A program made the position numbers and the translations under genes. A stretch of DNA of 14,186 nt from 2-02-FULL-66-22 sp964576535. Its GTDB lineage: Bacteria; Methylomirabilota; Methylomirabilia; Methylomirabilales; 2-02-FULL-66-22. Below the pieces are notes generated by a model. That model did not search any database. It was not told the DNA's origin and saw only the letters and a list, made by a program, of their open reading frames with translations. The stretch lies in assembly GCA_964576535.1 (NCBI GenBank), contig CAZNWB010000081.1:1-14186 (forward strand). The letters are read 5' to 3'. Shown here piece after piece: positions 7,528 through 14,186 of this stretch; within the stretch, counting starts at the first letter, position 1, and the number at the start of each line of letters is the position of its first letter.

Positions 7528-7917
7528 ATGCCGCGTGCGAGGTGGAACATGAACAGGTTATATGCGAGTCTCCTTCCGTTCGTTGTGCTACTCGGAGTGG
7601 CGCACGAGGCTCCGGCGCACGGGGTTCTTCTCGAATCCTCGCCGCGGTCCAGAGAAACCGTCGCCAGCGTGAAACAGCTCGATCTCCGCTTCAACAGCCG
7701 GCTCGAGCGGGCGTTCTCACACCTTCGCCTCGCCGGACTCTCCGGGGAGCAGGTGTCGCTGGAAGCTGTTCCCTCAGAGACGGCCGGGCCGAATCGGCTC
7801 AGGGCGGGGTTGCCCCCTCTCGGACCGGGGCTCTACACAGTTCATTGGAGGATCCTCACTGTGGACGGCCACGTGACCCAAGGTAACTTCTCGTTTCGGA
7901 TTGCCGAGCGCCGCTGA
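7528..7917 (+). CDS. copC: CopC-like periplasmic copper-binding protein
   Basis: The 129-residue product has a signal peptide whose cleavage after APA (residue 30) would leave H31 as the mature N-terminus. In CopC proteins the N-terminal His and a D-x-H motif bind Cu(II); here the second part is D113-G-H115 in ILTVDGHVTQGNFSF. The N-terminal HGVLLESSPRSRETV and the strand LDLRFNSRLE also follow the CopC/YobA pattern, and the length is normal for a single CopC domain. No Met-rich Cu(I) loop is visible, so it resembles the Cu(II)-only type. GGGAGGG lies 4 bases before ATG 7528. ATG 7549 is an alternative start that still retains a signal peptide. A CopD membrane partner is not fused or recognisable next to it, although two membrane proteins follow downstream. 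Confidence 0.88.
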   Translation: MPRARWNMNRLYASLLPFVVLLGVAHEAPAHGVLLESSPRSRETVASVKQLDLRFNSRLERAFSHLRLAGLSGEQVSLEAVPSETAGPNRLRAGLPPLGPGLYTVHWRILTVDGHVTQGNFSFRIAERR

Positions 7918-7930
7918 GTGGAGTTTGTCC

Positions 7931-8515
7931 GTGCGAATGCACTGGTTCGAGAAATGGGCGGTCAACACCTTCTCCGGGTTCTACCTGCGGTGTTACCTCC
8001 TCCCCCGGCTCCTGGCCCTCATGGACGGCCCCCTGAAGGGGAAGGGCCTGGCGCTGGGCCCCGGGGTCGGGTGGGAGACCCTCGCCCTTGCGGAGAGGTT
8101 CCCCGAGGCGACCCTGGTCGGCGTGGACTACGACCCCGATCAGGTCGAGCGGGCCCGCAGGAATCTCACCGGCCACCCTTCTCTCGCGAGCCGGGTCGGC
8201 TTCCACCACGGCGATGCCTCCGCCCTGTCGTTCCCAGCGGCCACCTTCGACTTCGCCTTCGAGCTGAACGTCCTCCACCACATCCGCGACTACCCCGCCG
8301 CCATCCGGGAAGTGCGTCGGGTGCTGAAGCCGGGCGCGTGGTTCTTCCTCCAGGACCTATCCCGCCGATTTTTCCTCCCCGGTCTCCGGCAGCTGTTCCC
8401 GCCGGAGAGCCTCTTCACGCGAGCCGATCTCGTCCGGCAGCTCGAGGCGGCTGGCTTCAGCGTGGAGGCGCCGAGGGGTCAGGCCATCATCTTCATCCGG
8501 GCGCGACGGCGGTGA
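7931..8515 (+). CDS. Class I SAM-dependent methyltransferase
   Basis: The GTG at 7931 is chosen because GTGGAG (7918-7923) lies 7 bases upstream; ATG 7937 is a close alternative. The product is about 194 residues with a Rossmann methyltransferase layout. Motif I is LALGPGVGWETLALAERFP, the acidic end of strand 2 is VGVDYDPDQVERAR, then GDASALSF, then FDFAFELNVLHHIRDYPAAI and VLKPGAWFFLQD. These match the UbiE/Methyltransf_11-type group, which methylates small molecules such as quinone precursors. Motif I lacks the usual acidic residue (LGPG in place of [DE]-x-G), but the rest of the SAM site is intact. The substrate is unknown. The gene begins 13 bases after copC and its stop overlaps the next start (GTGA), so it is embedded in the operon. 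Confidence 0.85.
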   Translation: MRMHWFEKWAVNTFSGFYLRCYLLPRLLALMDGPLKGKGLALGPGVGWETLALAERFPEATLVGVDYDPDQVERARRNLTGHPSLASRVGFHHGDASALSFPAATFDFAFELNVLHHIRDYPAAIREVRRVLKPGAWFFLQDLSRRFFLPGLRQLFPPESLFTRADLVRQLEAAGFSVEAPRGQAIIFIRARRR

Positions 8516-8946
8516 GCCCCGCTCTCCTCTCGGCCCTCCCGACGGTCAACGCTCTCCTCAACGGAGCGAGCGCCGTCCTCCTCCTCACTGGCTACCTCTT
8601 CATCCGGCGCCGCCGGGTCACGGCCCACAAAATCTGTATGCTGTCGGCCTTCGTAACCTCTATCATCTTTCTCATCAGCTATCTCACGCTCCGCTACTTC
8701 GCCGGCTTTACCGCCTTCCCTGGCCACGGCTGGATTCGTCCGATCTACTTCACGATCCTCATCTCGCATACGATCCTGGCCGCGACGATTCCGCCCCTGG
8801 CAGTGACCGTGCTCTACCGGGCCTTTCGAGAGCAGTTCACAAAGCACCGGTGGATCGCCCGCTTGACGCTCCCGGTGTGGTTCTACGTCTCCGTCACCGG
8901 CGTGATTGTCTATTTGATGCTGTACCAGCTCTACCCGTCCCCATAA
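8512..8946 (+). CDS. DUF420 family membrane protein (CtaM-like)
   Basis: The frame that matches a known family starts at the GTG overlapping the methyltransferase stop (8512-8515, GTGA); the longer open frame upstream is an Arg/Pro-rich shadow of the methyltransferase gene. The 144-residue product has four or five membrane helices. The conserved His residues of DUF420 are visible: AHKICMLSAF (H39), ISHTILAA (H86) and KHRWIAR (H112). The helix VWFYVSVTGVIVYLMLYQLYP closes the domain. DUF420 includes CtaM, needed for maturation of cytochrome c oxidase in Bacillus-group bacteria, and the conserved His residues suggest haem or copper binding. Its position beside cytochrome c and CopC supports a role in respiratory complex assembly. 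That role is inferred. Confidence 0.85.
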   Translation: MSPALLSALPTVNALLNGASAVLLLTGYLFIRRRRVTAHKICMLSAFVTSIIFLISYLTLRYFAGFTAFPGHGWIRPIYFTILISHTILAATIPPLAVTVLYRAFREQFTKHRWIARLTLPVWFYVSVTGVIVYLMLYQLYPSP

Positions 8947-9002
8947 TCGGAGAAGCGAACAATGCTTGGGGAGGATTGCCGGAGGGAAAGGCAGAGGGTA
9001 CA

Positions 9003-9752
9003 ATGACGGGGCGTTCAACATTCTCTGGTCGGATGAGAGGTGAGCCGGTGCGTGTACGGCCTCTGAAGGCGATCGCCACGACACTTCGCGGGATCACAAC
9101 GGCGATCCGGGCCCGACCGAAAGTGTTCGGGGGGGTCGCGCTCGGCGTCTTTGTCATCAATCTGTTCCTGCCCGTCGTCGTGCTGTCCCTCTTCCGGAAG
9201 CCCGTGGACTTTTTCACCTTCAACCCCTGGCTCTCAAGACTGCCCGAGTGGCTGGCCTCCAACGAGGCCTCGCTCGGCCGGAAGCTCAAGTTCCTTTCCG
9301 AGATGGCCATCGCCTGGTTTATCTCGGAGAACCCGATCGAGGGCGTGGAGTGGGGGTTCATCGTGGACGTGCCCTCCCTCGTCCGGTTCATATTCACGTC
9401 TTTCCTGTTCGGGGCGTTCTTCGCCCTGTGGCTCTACCGCCGAGATCAGCTGAGATACAGCGGTTGGGGCGCGAGGGCAACTCGATATGGAGCAACTGGC
9501 GGGGCGCTGACGAGCGTTTTCGGATTCTCGACGGGTGCATGCAGCGTCATGGGATGTGGAGTGCCGGTGCTCCCAGTGGTCGGACTGGCGTTTACGGGGG
9601 TGACCTCTGGAACCCTTCAGTTCTTTGCGACATTCGCGCGAGTCGCCACCGCGGTTGTGCTCCTCGTCATGACGCTGGGTGTAGCGTGGTTTGGCTGGCT
9701 CGTAGGGGCCGCTCACGAGGAGAGCCGGCCTCACCAGGCTCCTGGGGCGTGA
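9003..9752 (+). CDS. Unrecognised multi-pass membrane protein with a CX4C motif
   Basis: The ATG at 9003 is chosen for the GAGGG site about 6 bases upstream; the frame stays open further upstream but would overlap the DUF420 gene with an unlikely leader. The 249-residue product has a basic N-terminus and predicted membrane segments near residues 42-64, 124-145, 165-200 and 212-235. An extracytoplasmic-looking loop (65-123) contains several Trp (PWL, EWL, AWF, EWGF). The most distinctive stretch is GACSVMGCGVPVLPVVGLAF (179-198), with C180 and C185 at a Gly-rich turn in a membrane segment. Such a pair could bind a metal or form a disulfide. I do not recognise the family. The gene is 56 bases after the DUF420 gene and last before a hairpin, so a shared role in copper or electron transport is plausible but unproven. 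Confidence 0.75.
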   Translation: MTGRSTFSGRMRGEPVRVRPLKAIATTLRGITTAIRARPKVFGGVALGVFVINLFLPVVVLSLFRKPVDFFTFNPWLSRLPEWLASNEASLGRKLKFLSEMAIAWFISENPIEGVEWGFIVDVPSLVRFIFTSFLFGAFFALWLYRRDQLRYSGWGARATRYGATGGALTSVFGFSTGACSVMGCGVPVLPVVGLAFTGVTSGTLQFFATFARVATAVVLLVMTLGVAWFGWLVGAAHEESRPHQAPGA

Positions 9753-9761
9753 TCGCCCCAG
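9742..9761 (+). terminator. GC-rich hairpin enclosing the operon's last stop codon
   Basis: CTGGGGCG (9742-9749) pairs perfectly with CGCCCCAG (9754-9761) around a TGAT loop. The loop holds the TGA stop (9750-9752) of the CX4C membrane protein. The eight-base stem is almost all G-C. There is no T-tract afterwards (GTTGGTG follows), so it is not a canonical intrinsic terminator. It may still mark the 3' end of the operon that begins at 5849, or stabilise the transcript. Confidence 0.4.
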
Positions 9762-9768
9762 TTGGTGA

Positions 9769-9975
9769 AGCGTCTCCCCAGGCAGGCCTCTTGAGCTTCG
9801 TGCCACTTATGGTCCCCCTTTCCCCCCAAAGGATAATGTATTTTCAATCGTTGAGATCGGTAAGCCGCTGGTCTTCGCACTGCCGACTTCCCCCGGGCCT
9901 CTGCGGATCGTCGTTAGGAATGTCGGCGGCGTGACCGAGCGCAGCTTCGTCTGGGAGCTGCCGCTCAAGCCCTGA
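9769..9975 (+). pseudogene. C-terminal fragment of a lost gene, no start codon
   Basis: Between the stop at 9766 and the TGA at 9973 the frame reads about 68 codons with strongly G/C-ending codons and a protein-like sequence. Beta-strand-like segments include VEIGKPLVFALP, LRIVVRNVGG and RSFVWELPLKP. It contains no ATG or GTG in frame near its beginning, and no similar text is seen in the other frames upstream, so it looks like the tail of a gene whose 5' part was lost. The alternating hydrophobic strands would suit a small beta-sandwich such as a cupredoxin-like domain, but no copper ligands are recognisable. The fragment lies just after the CopC operon and opens a 2.1-kb stretch of gene remnants. 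Confidence 0.4.
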
Positions 9976-9987
9976 GGGAGGCAAATC

Positions 9988-10122
9988 ATGTGGCAATGGC
10001 TTGCGGCGAATTGGCTGGCGGGACCGTTGATTGCATGCCCTGCCCGGGTAGGGTTATTCGACGGATTGGCGTCGGGGGAGGCTCGACTTTGGAGCGCGAT
10101 TCTTCGCCGGATCAAGTCTTAA
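9988..10122 (+). CDS. Possible 44-residue protein with strong ribosome site
   Basis: A clear GGGAGG site (9975-9980) lies 7 bases before the ATG. The product would be 44 residues: it begins MWQWLAANWLAGPLIACP and ends LWSAILRRIKS. The N-terminal third is Trp-rich and could be a short membrane helix; the C-terminus is basic. Some small proteins of copper-related loci (the DUF2933 type) begin with a similar Trp/Asn-rich helix, but the Gly/His tail of that family is missing, so I do not assign it. It lies inside a region of decayed genes and may itself be a remnant. The start context is better than chance would give. Confidence 0.4.
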   Translation: MWQWLAANWLAGPLIACPARVGLFDGLASGEARLWSAILRRIKS

Positions 10123-10208
10123 GCGTTGCGGCGACAGAGCCGGGGAAGCGTCGGGGCCGTCGATGAGCGAGCGTTGATCCGATTGATCGCGTTTCGGGGG
10201 GTGACGTC

Positions 10209-10484
10209 ATGAAGAAGCTGACGAAGGCCGCGTTGGCCGTCGGGATTCTTGGGGGCCTCGCGCTGGCCGGGTCGCTGGCTTGGCGACCTGCATCGTCCCC
10301 GCAAGGCGTCCTCGAGGTTAACGGGCGGATCGAGGGAGACCAAGCGGCAGTGGGGGCAAAGGTTGGTGGAAAGGTTGTTCGCTTGGCTGTTCGGGAGGGG
10401 GACCGACTGGAAGTCGGCGCGCTCGTCGCCGAGTTTACCGCGTTGCCGGTAGGTCTGTCGGGATGTATACTGAGGTTTGTTTAG
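10209..10484 (+). pseudogene. Truncated HlyD/EmrA-type membrane fusion protein
   Basis: The frame begins with a membrane-anchor helix (MKKLTKAALAVGILGG, residues 1-24). It continues with a textbook start of the biotinyl-lipoyl domain of HlyD-family fusion proteins: GVLEVNGRIEGDQAAVGAKV (33-52), then GGKVVRLAVREGDRLEVGALVAEF (53-76). Homology-like text ends abruptly at F76 (base about 10436). Another 15 residues without family resemblance lead to a TAG. Family members are usually 330-400 residues with a long coiled coil and beta-barrel, all missing here, so the product cannot connect an inner-membrane pump to an outer-membrane channel. The expected partner, an EmrB-type MFS exporter, is also present only as a broken half at 10997-11877. 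Together they are the two ends of a former efflux operon. Confidence 0.7.
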
Positions 10485-10539
10485 GGGTGAAGCCGAGCGC
10501 GTGTTCTGGTAAATTACGTTCGGCGGGAGGGCGAAGCCG

Positions 10540-10836
10540 TTGAATCTAGCAAAGGTACTCATTGGTGTGGGGGCGCTGCTCATAGGGGTCGCGGTCATCT
10601 TTCCAGGATATGCTCAGGAACCCGCCAAGGCTGACATCCAGCTCAGGTTGACCGAGCCCACGCCGTCGGTCCCCGTCGGTGCCGTTAAACGCGACGAGTT
10701 GCGCGAAGTGCCGGCGCCCCGGCTCGATGGGCTCTCAGACAGGGGGGTCCGGGTCAATGTCAGCGTCGGGGATCCCCAATGTCTTCCTGGCATCGACCCG
10801 GGGCGCGCCAACAGAAGGGCTCCCCGGGCGCGTTGA
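10540..10836 (+). CDS. Small secreted protein of unknown function, probably frameshifted
   Basis: A TTG start with GGGAGGG nine bases upstream opens a 98-residue frame. A hydrophobic signal (residues 4-24, ending near GYAQ) is followed by a polar stretch (ADIQLRLTEPTPSVPVGAVK). From about base 10768 the text becomes Arg/Pro/Cys-rich (PQCLPGIDPGRANRR), like an out-of-frame reading. The +1 frame at that point instead gives a protein-like run, IPNVFLASTRGAP then RVEVALAIPRQALYGTIR, ending at a TAG at 10883-10885. A one-base insertion in the GGGG run near 10767-10770 would explain this, making an original gene of about 115 residues over 10540-10885. I do not recognise the family. The gene sits between the two halves of a broken efflux system. 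Confidence 0.4.
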   Translation: MNLAKVLIGVGALLIGVAVIFPGYAQEPAKADIQLRLTEPTPSVPVGAVKRDELREVPAPRLDGLSDRGVRVNVSVGDPQCLPGIDPGRANRRAPRAR

Positions 10837-10996
10837 GGTCGCGCTAGCTATCCCGCGGCAGGCTCTCTACGGTACGATTCGTTAGAGGCCTGCAGTGTGA
10901 CGCTCGGTAGTCCCGCAGCGGAAGACCGGAACAACGCCCAGCGCAAACCGGCGGCTCCCTGGATCGATCCGCACCTCTCGGAAGCGCGGCGGTTTC

Positions 10997-11877
10997 GTGG
11001 CACTCGCCCTGGTCCTGAGCACGTGGTTCGTGCTGGTCGAGCGGCGGGTGCCAGTGCCGCTGGTGGACCTCAAGGCCATCCTTCGCCCCACCGTCATCTT
11101 CTCCAACCTAGCGGTCTTCTTCGCGCTCCTGATTATGGCGGGAGGCATGTTTCTCTCGGTGCTCTACGCCCAGATTCTTGCGGATGCTTCGCCAGGGGCG
11201 ATCGGCCTTCTCCTGGCGCCGTGCGCCGCGGCGACCTTCGCCATCGCTCCCTTCGCGGGACGACTCTCCGATACGTTGGGACCGCGCCGGCTGGCAGTCT
11301 CGGGCCTGGCGGGTCTCGCCGCTTCCGTGGGGATCCCCGCCTGGTGGCACCCGGCCTCGGCTGCTTCCCTCGTTCTCTGGTCAAACCTGCTCGCAGGCGT
11401 GGGTTTAGGCCTCGCGACGCCGGCCTTGATCAGAGTGTCTACCGAGTCGATGGCCCGGCACCGTGTGGGCTTGGGCGCCGGCCTTTACAAGACCGTCAAC
11501 GAGCTGGGTGGCGTGTTCGGCGTCGTGCTCCTCGGAACGCTCCCTCGAGGCCCCGGATCATCGCCAACGCGCTTCGACAGATACCGAGCCACTTCCTCCC
11601 GCAGGAGCTGTCGCTGAAGACGGTCACGTCGCTGAAGACCCTCGAGAGTCACGCGCTGCAGAAGGGCCTCGCTGTTCAGGACCTCGACGGTTTCCATCGG
11701 GCGCTGATTGAGGCGATCCAACGGGGATTCGACCAGGTGTTCGGAGTCGCCGTCCTGCTGGCGGGTATGGGGGTTGTGGCCGCTTTTCTAATTCCCCGGA
11801 GGCTCGGCGACGGCCCCGATGAGGTAGTTGTTCAGGAGGCGGCCGCAAGTGTGAGGGATGGCCGATCGGCGGCTTGA
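10997..11877 (+). pseudogene. C-terminal remnant of an EmrB/QacA-type MFS exporter with frameshift
   Basis: From about 10997 the sequence encodes the second half of a 14-helix DHA2-type drug exporter. A helix ending in FVLVERRVPVPLVDL comes first, then helices rich in Leu/Ala, then GRLSDTLGPRRLAVSG, the loop motif of MFS proteins, and the helix LLAGVGLGLATPALIRVSTE. After GVFGVVLLGT (about 11550) the frame is lost. The family-like continuation RPRIIANALRQIPSHFLPQE, a periplasmic loop, and the last helix FGVAVLLAGMGVVAAFLIP are in another frame ending at 11877. One base lost, or two gained, near 11545-11555 explains this. The first roughly 230 residues of the usual 510-530 are absent, and no start with a ribosome site is seen. 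The exporter is therefore non-functional as it stands. Confidence 0.75.
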
Positions 11878-11932
11878 CTCCGAATCACGTCCGCTATGGA
11901 GTAAGAGCGTGACATTTGGAGGAGGACCACGC

Positions 11933-14186
11933 GTGGCACCAATGAGGAAAGAGATCGTCGACGATACGGCCGAGGAAGCCACGGGCGCGCCTTCGGCCAC
12001 GACGGGGGTCCGCGGCGACGAGATGGGGGTTCAGCGCATCGAGCTCCCCGTGTCCGGCCTGACCTGCGCCAACTGCGTCCAAGCTGTCGAGCGGGCGCTC
12101 GAGGCGGTACCGGGGGTGAAGCGCGCGACCGTGAACCTGGCGACTGCGCGGGCGTTCGTGGAGTACGACCCTTCGGAGACTACACTTCCCGCCCTCCACG
12201 AGGCGATCAAGAGTGCCGGCTACCGGTCCGACACGGCCCGGGCCCGCTTCGGGATCAAGGGGATCACCTGCGCTTCCTGCGTGACCAGGATCGAGACGGC
12301 CCTCCGCGAGACGCCGGGGGTGCTGTCTGCGAGTGTGAGCGTCGGCACGGAGGAGGCCGAGGTGGAGTACCTGCCGAGCGTCGCTGACCTCGCTGGGGTC
12401 AAGGCGGCGGTGGGCTCGGCCGGGTACAAGGTCGTCGAGGCGCCGCCCCCGGCGGGCTCCGGCGCCCTTGACCGGGAGACGGAGGCCCGGGAGAAAGAAT
12501 ACCAGTCGTTGATGCGGAAGTGGTGGTTCGGGGCGGCCGTTGGAGTCTTCACGATGGTCATGAGTTACCCGTGGCTCTTCCCCGTCCTCCGCGACTGGTT
12601 CCCGCGCGGGAGCCCACAGCTCTGGTACGTGTGGGCGGGGATGGGTGTGGCGGCCCTCGCCGTCCTCGCCTACAGCGGCAACCAGTTCTTCACTGGGGCC
12701 TGGGACGCCCTGAAGCACCGCTCCGCCAACATGCACACTCTAATCGCGCTCGGCACGGGGGTGGCGTGGGTCTACTCGACGGTCGCCCTCCTCTTCCCCC
12801 AGATCTTCCCGGCCTCCGAGTTCACCGAGGTCTACTACGACGTGACGGTCGTCGTCACCGCGCTTGTGGTCCTCGGACTGGCGATGGAGCTCAAGGCCAA
12901 GGGCCGGACCTCGGAGGCGATCAAGAAGCTGATCGGGCTCCAGCCGAAGACCGCCCGGGTCGTGCGAGACGGGAAGGAGGTGGACATTCCGGTCGAGGAG
13001 GTGCTCGTGGGCGATGTCGTCGTCGTTCGCCCCGGGGAGAAGATTCCCGTGGACGGCGAGGTCATCGAGGGCTCGTCAGCGGTGGATGAGTCCATGGTCA
13101 CTGGCGAATCCCTTCCGGTCGAGAAGAAGGTGGGGGACGAGGTGATCGGGGCCACGATTAACAAGACCGGCGCCTTCAAGTTCCGGGCGACGAAGGTCGG
13201 CAAGGACACGGCCCTCGCCAACATCATCCGCATGGTCCAGGACGCCCAGGGGTCGAAGGTCCCCGTCCAGCGGATTGTCGATGTCGTGTCGGGCTACTTC
13301 ACCCCTTCGGTGGCGATCCTGGCCATCCTCGGGTTCATGATCTGGTATACGTTCGGGCCGCCGCCTGCCATCGTCTTCGCCCTGATCGTGGCCGTGACGA
13401 CGCTGATCATTGCCTGCCCCTGCGCCCTTGGCATGGCCACTCCCATGTCCTTGACGACGGGCATCGGGCTCGGGGCGCTGAACGGGATCCTGATCCGGGG
13501 CGGCGAGGCCCTGCAGACGGCCCAGAAGCTCCAGACGATCATCCTGGATAAGACTGGCACCATCACCCACGGGAAGCCCGTCCTCACCGAGGTGGTGGTC
13601 GCCGGCGGGGTGGACGAGGCCATGCTCCTGCGTCTGGCGGGAGGTGTTGAGAAGTCCTCGGAGCACCCGCTGGCGGCCGCCATCGTCGAGGGCGCCCAGG
13701 GCCGCGGCCTCACGCTCCCCGACGCCGAGAGCTTCAACGCGATCCCCGGCCACGGGATCGAAGCCCGAATCGAGGGACGCACGCTGCTCCTCGGCAACCT
13801 CAAACTCATGCGCGATCGGAAGGTCCCGCTGGACGGGCTCGAAGGCAAGGCGGCGCACCTCGCTGACGACGGAAAGACGCCGATGTACGTGGCCCTCGAC
13901 GGGAAAGCAGCCGGGCTCGTCGCGGTGGCCGATACCGTGAAGGAGGATTCCAAAGAGGCGATCCGGGCCCTCAAGCAGATGGGGCTCGAGGTCGTCATGA
14001 TCACCGGCGACAACGAGCGGACCGCGAAGGCGATTGCCCGGCAGGTAGGGATCGAGCGGGTCCTGGCCGAGGTGCTCCCCCAGGACAAGGCCTTCAACGT
14101 CCAGAAGCTCCAGCTCGAGGGGAAGCAGGTCGCCATGGTCGGGGACGGGATCAACGACGCCCCGGCCCTGGCCCAGGCCGACGTGG
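11933..14186 (+). CDS. copA: Cu(I)-exporting P1B-type ATPase CopA, 3' end outside window
   Basis: The GTG at 11933 has GGAGGAGG (11918-11925) seven bases upstream; ATG 11942 is an in-frame alternative. About 751 residues are visible. Two N-terminal heavy-metal-associated domains carry GLTCANC (C45/C48) and GITCASC (C113/C116). Membrane helices follow, then the actuator motif TGES (390-393). The ion-binding C495-P-C497 of the sixth helix is typical of Cu(I)/Ag(I) pumps. The phosphorylated Asp is D539 in DKTGT; SEHPLAA and GDGIND (737-742) complete the catalytic set. The last helices lie beyond the window. All key residues are intact, so it is probably an active exporter of Cu(I) from the cytoplasm. 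A decayed efflux locus separates it from the CopC operon, and no CueR-type regulator is visible upstream. Confidence 0.96.
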   Translation, partial: MAPMRKEIVDDTAEEATGAPSATTGVRGDEMGVQRIELPVSGLTCANCVQAVERALEAVPGVKRATVNLATARAFVEYDPSETTLPALHEAIKSAGYRSDTARARFGIKGITCASCVTRIETALRETPGVLSASVSVGTEEAEVEYLPSVADLAGVKAAVGSAGYKVVEAPPPAGSGALDRETEAREKEYQSLMRKWWFGAAVGVFTMVMSYPWLFPVLRDWFPRGSPQLWYVWAGMGVAALAVLAYSGNQFFTGAWDALKHRSANMHTLIALGTGVAWVYSTVALLFPQIFPASEFTEVYYDVTVVVTALVVLGLAMELKAKGRTSEAIKKLIGLQPKTARVVRDGKEVDIPVEEVLVGDVVVVRPGEKIPVDGEVIEGSSAVDESMVTGESLPVEKKVGDEVIGATINKTGAFKFRATKVGKDTALANIIRMVQDAQGSKVPVQRIVDVVSGYFTPSVAILAILGFMIWYTFGPPPAIVFALIVAVTTLIIACPCALGMATPMSLTTGIGLGALNGILIRGGEALQTAQKLQTIILDKTGTITHGKPVLTEVVVAGGVDEAMLLRLAGGVEKSSEHPLAAAIVEGAQGRGLTLPDAESFNAIPGHGIEARIEGRTLLLGNLKLMRDRKVPLDGLEGKAAHLADDGKTPMYVALDGKAAGLVAVADTVKEDSKEAIRALKQMGLEVVMITGDNERTAKAIARQVGIERVLAEVLPQDKAFNVQKLQLEGKQVAMVGDGINDAPALAQADV

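Noticed and set aside
7918..8511. Upstream part of a long + strand frame that continues into the DUF420 gene
   Set aside because: Over the methyltransferase gene this frame reads as Pro/Arg-rich text, while the other frame gives all SAM-binding motifs; the DUF420 gene starts at the GTG overlapping the methyltransferase stop.
11894..12736. Minus-strand open frame of 280 codons opposite the start of copA
   Set aside because: The + strand encodes two heavy-metal domains with CxxC motifs; the antisense text is repetitive Arg/Gly/Pro.

Overview
The window is a GC-rich bacterial segment in which every supported gene lies on the + strand. Several features point to a Gram-negative-type cell: a metal-binding ABC-transporter protein with a plain Sec signal and no lipobox, a lipoprotein phosphodiesterase, a periplasmic CopC-type protein, a membrane-anchored c-type cytochrome, and remnants of a membrane-fusion-protein/MFS pump. 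The style and composition would fit an uncultivated soil or sediment lineage such as Rokubacteria/Methylomirabilota, but no rRNA or marker gene is present, so the taxonomy is a guess.

Left part (1-5654). Two adjacent YVTN-type beta-propeller proteins (the first cut by the window edge) are translationally coupled by an ATGA overlap. The second is coupled by a GTGA overlap to a secreted DUF192 protein. A ZnuA/TroA-type metal-binding protein without permease or ATPase follows, then a 678-residue lipoprotein of the alkaline phosphatase superfamily. In that enzyme the seventh metal ligand and the usual C-terminal motifs lie at the N-terminus, so the domain looks circularly permuted. This is the most unusual thing in the window.

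Middle part (5849-9752). Seven closely spaced or overlapping genes form one probable operon: a DoxX/DoxD-like membrane protein, a membrane-anchored DUF3105-like protein, a monohaem cytochrome c, a CopC-like copper protein, a SAM methyltransferase, a DUF420 (CtaM-like) membrane protein and an unrecognised membrane protein with a CX4C motif. An 8-bp GC hairpin encloses the last stop codon. The content suggests copper handling linked to respiratory-chain biogenesis; this is inferred from family membership.

Right part (9753-14186). About 2.1 kb of gene debris lies here: a start-less C-terminal fragment, a 44-codon ORF with a strong ribosome site, a truncated HlyD/EmrA-type fusion protein, a small secreted protein that appears frameshifted, and the frameshifted C-terminal half of an EmrB-type MFS exporter. 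A Cu(I) P1B-type ATPase (CopA) follows and runs off the window end. It extends the copper theme, although the decayed efflux locus separates it from the CopC operon.
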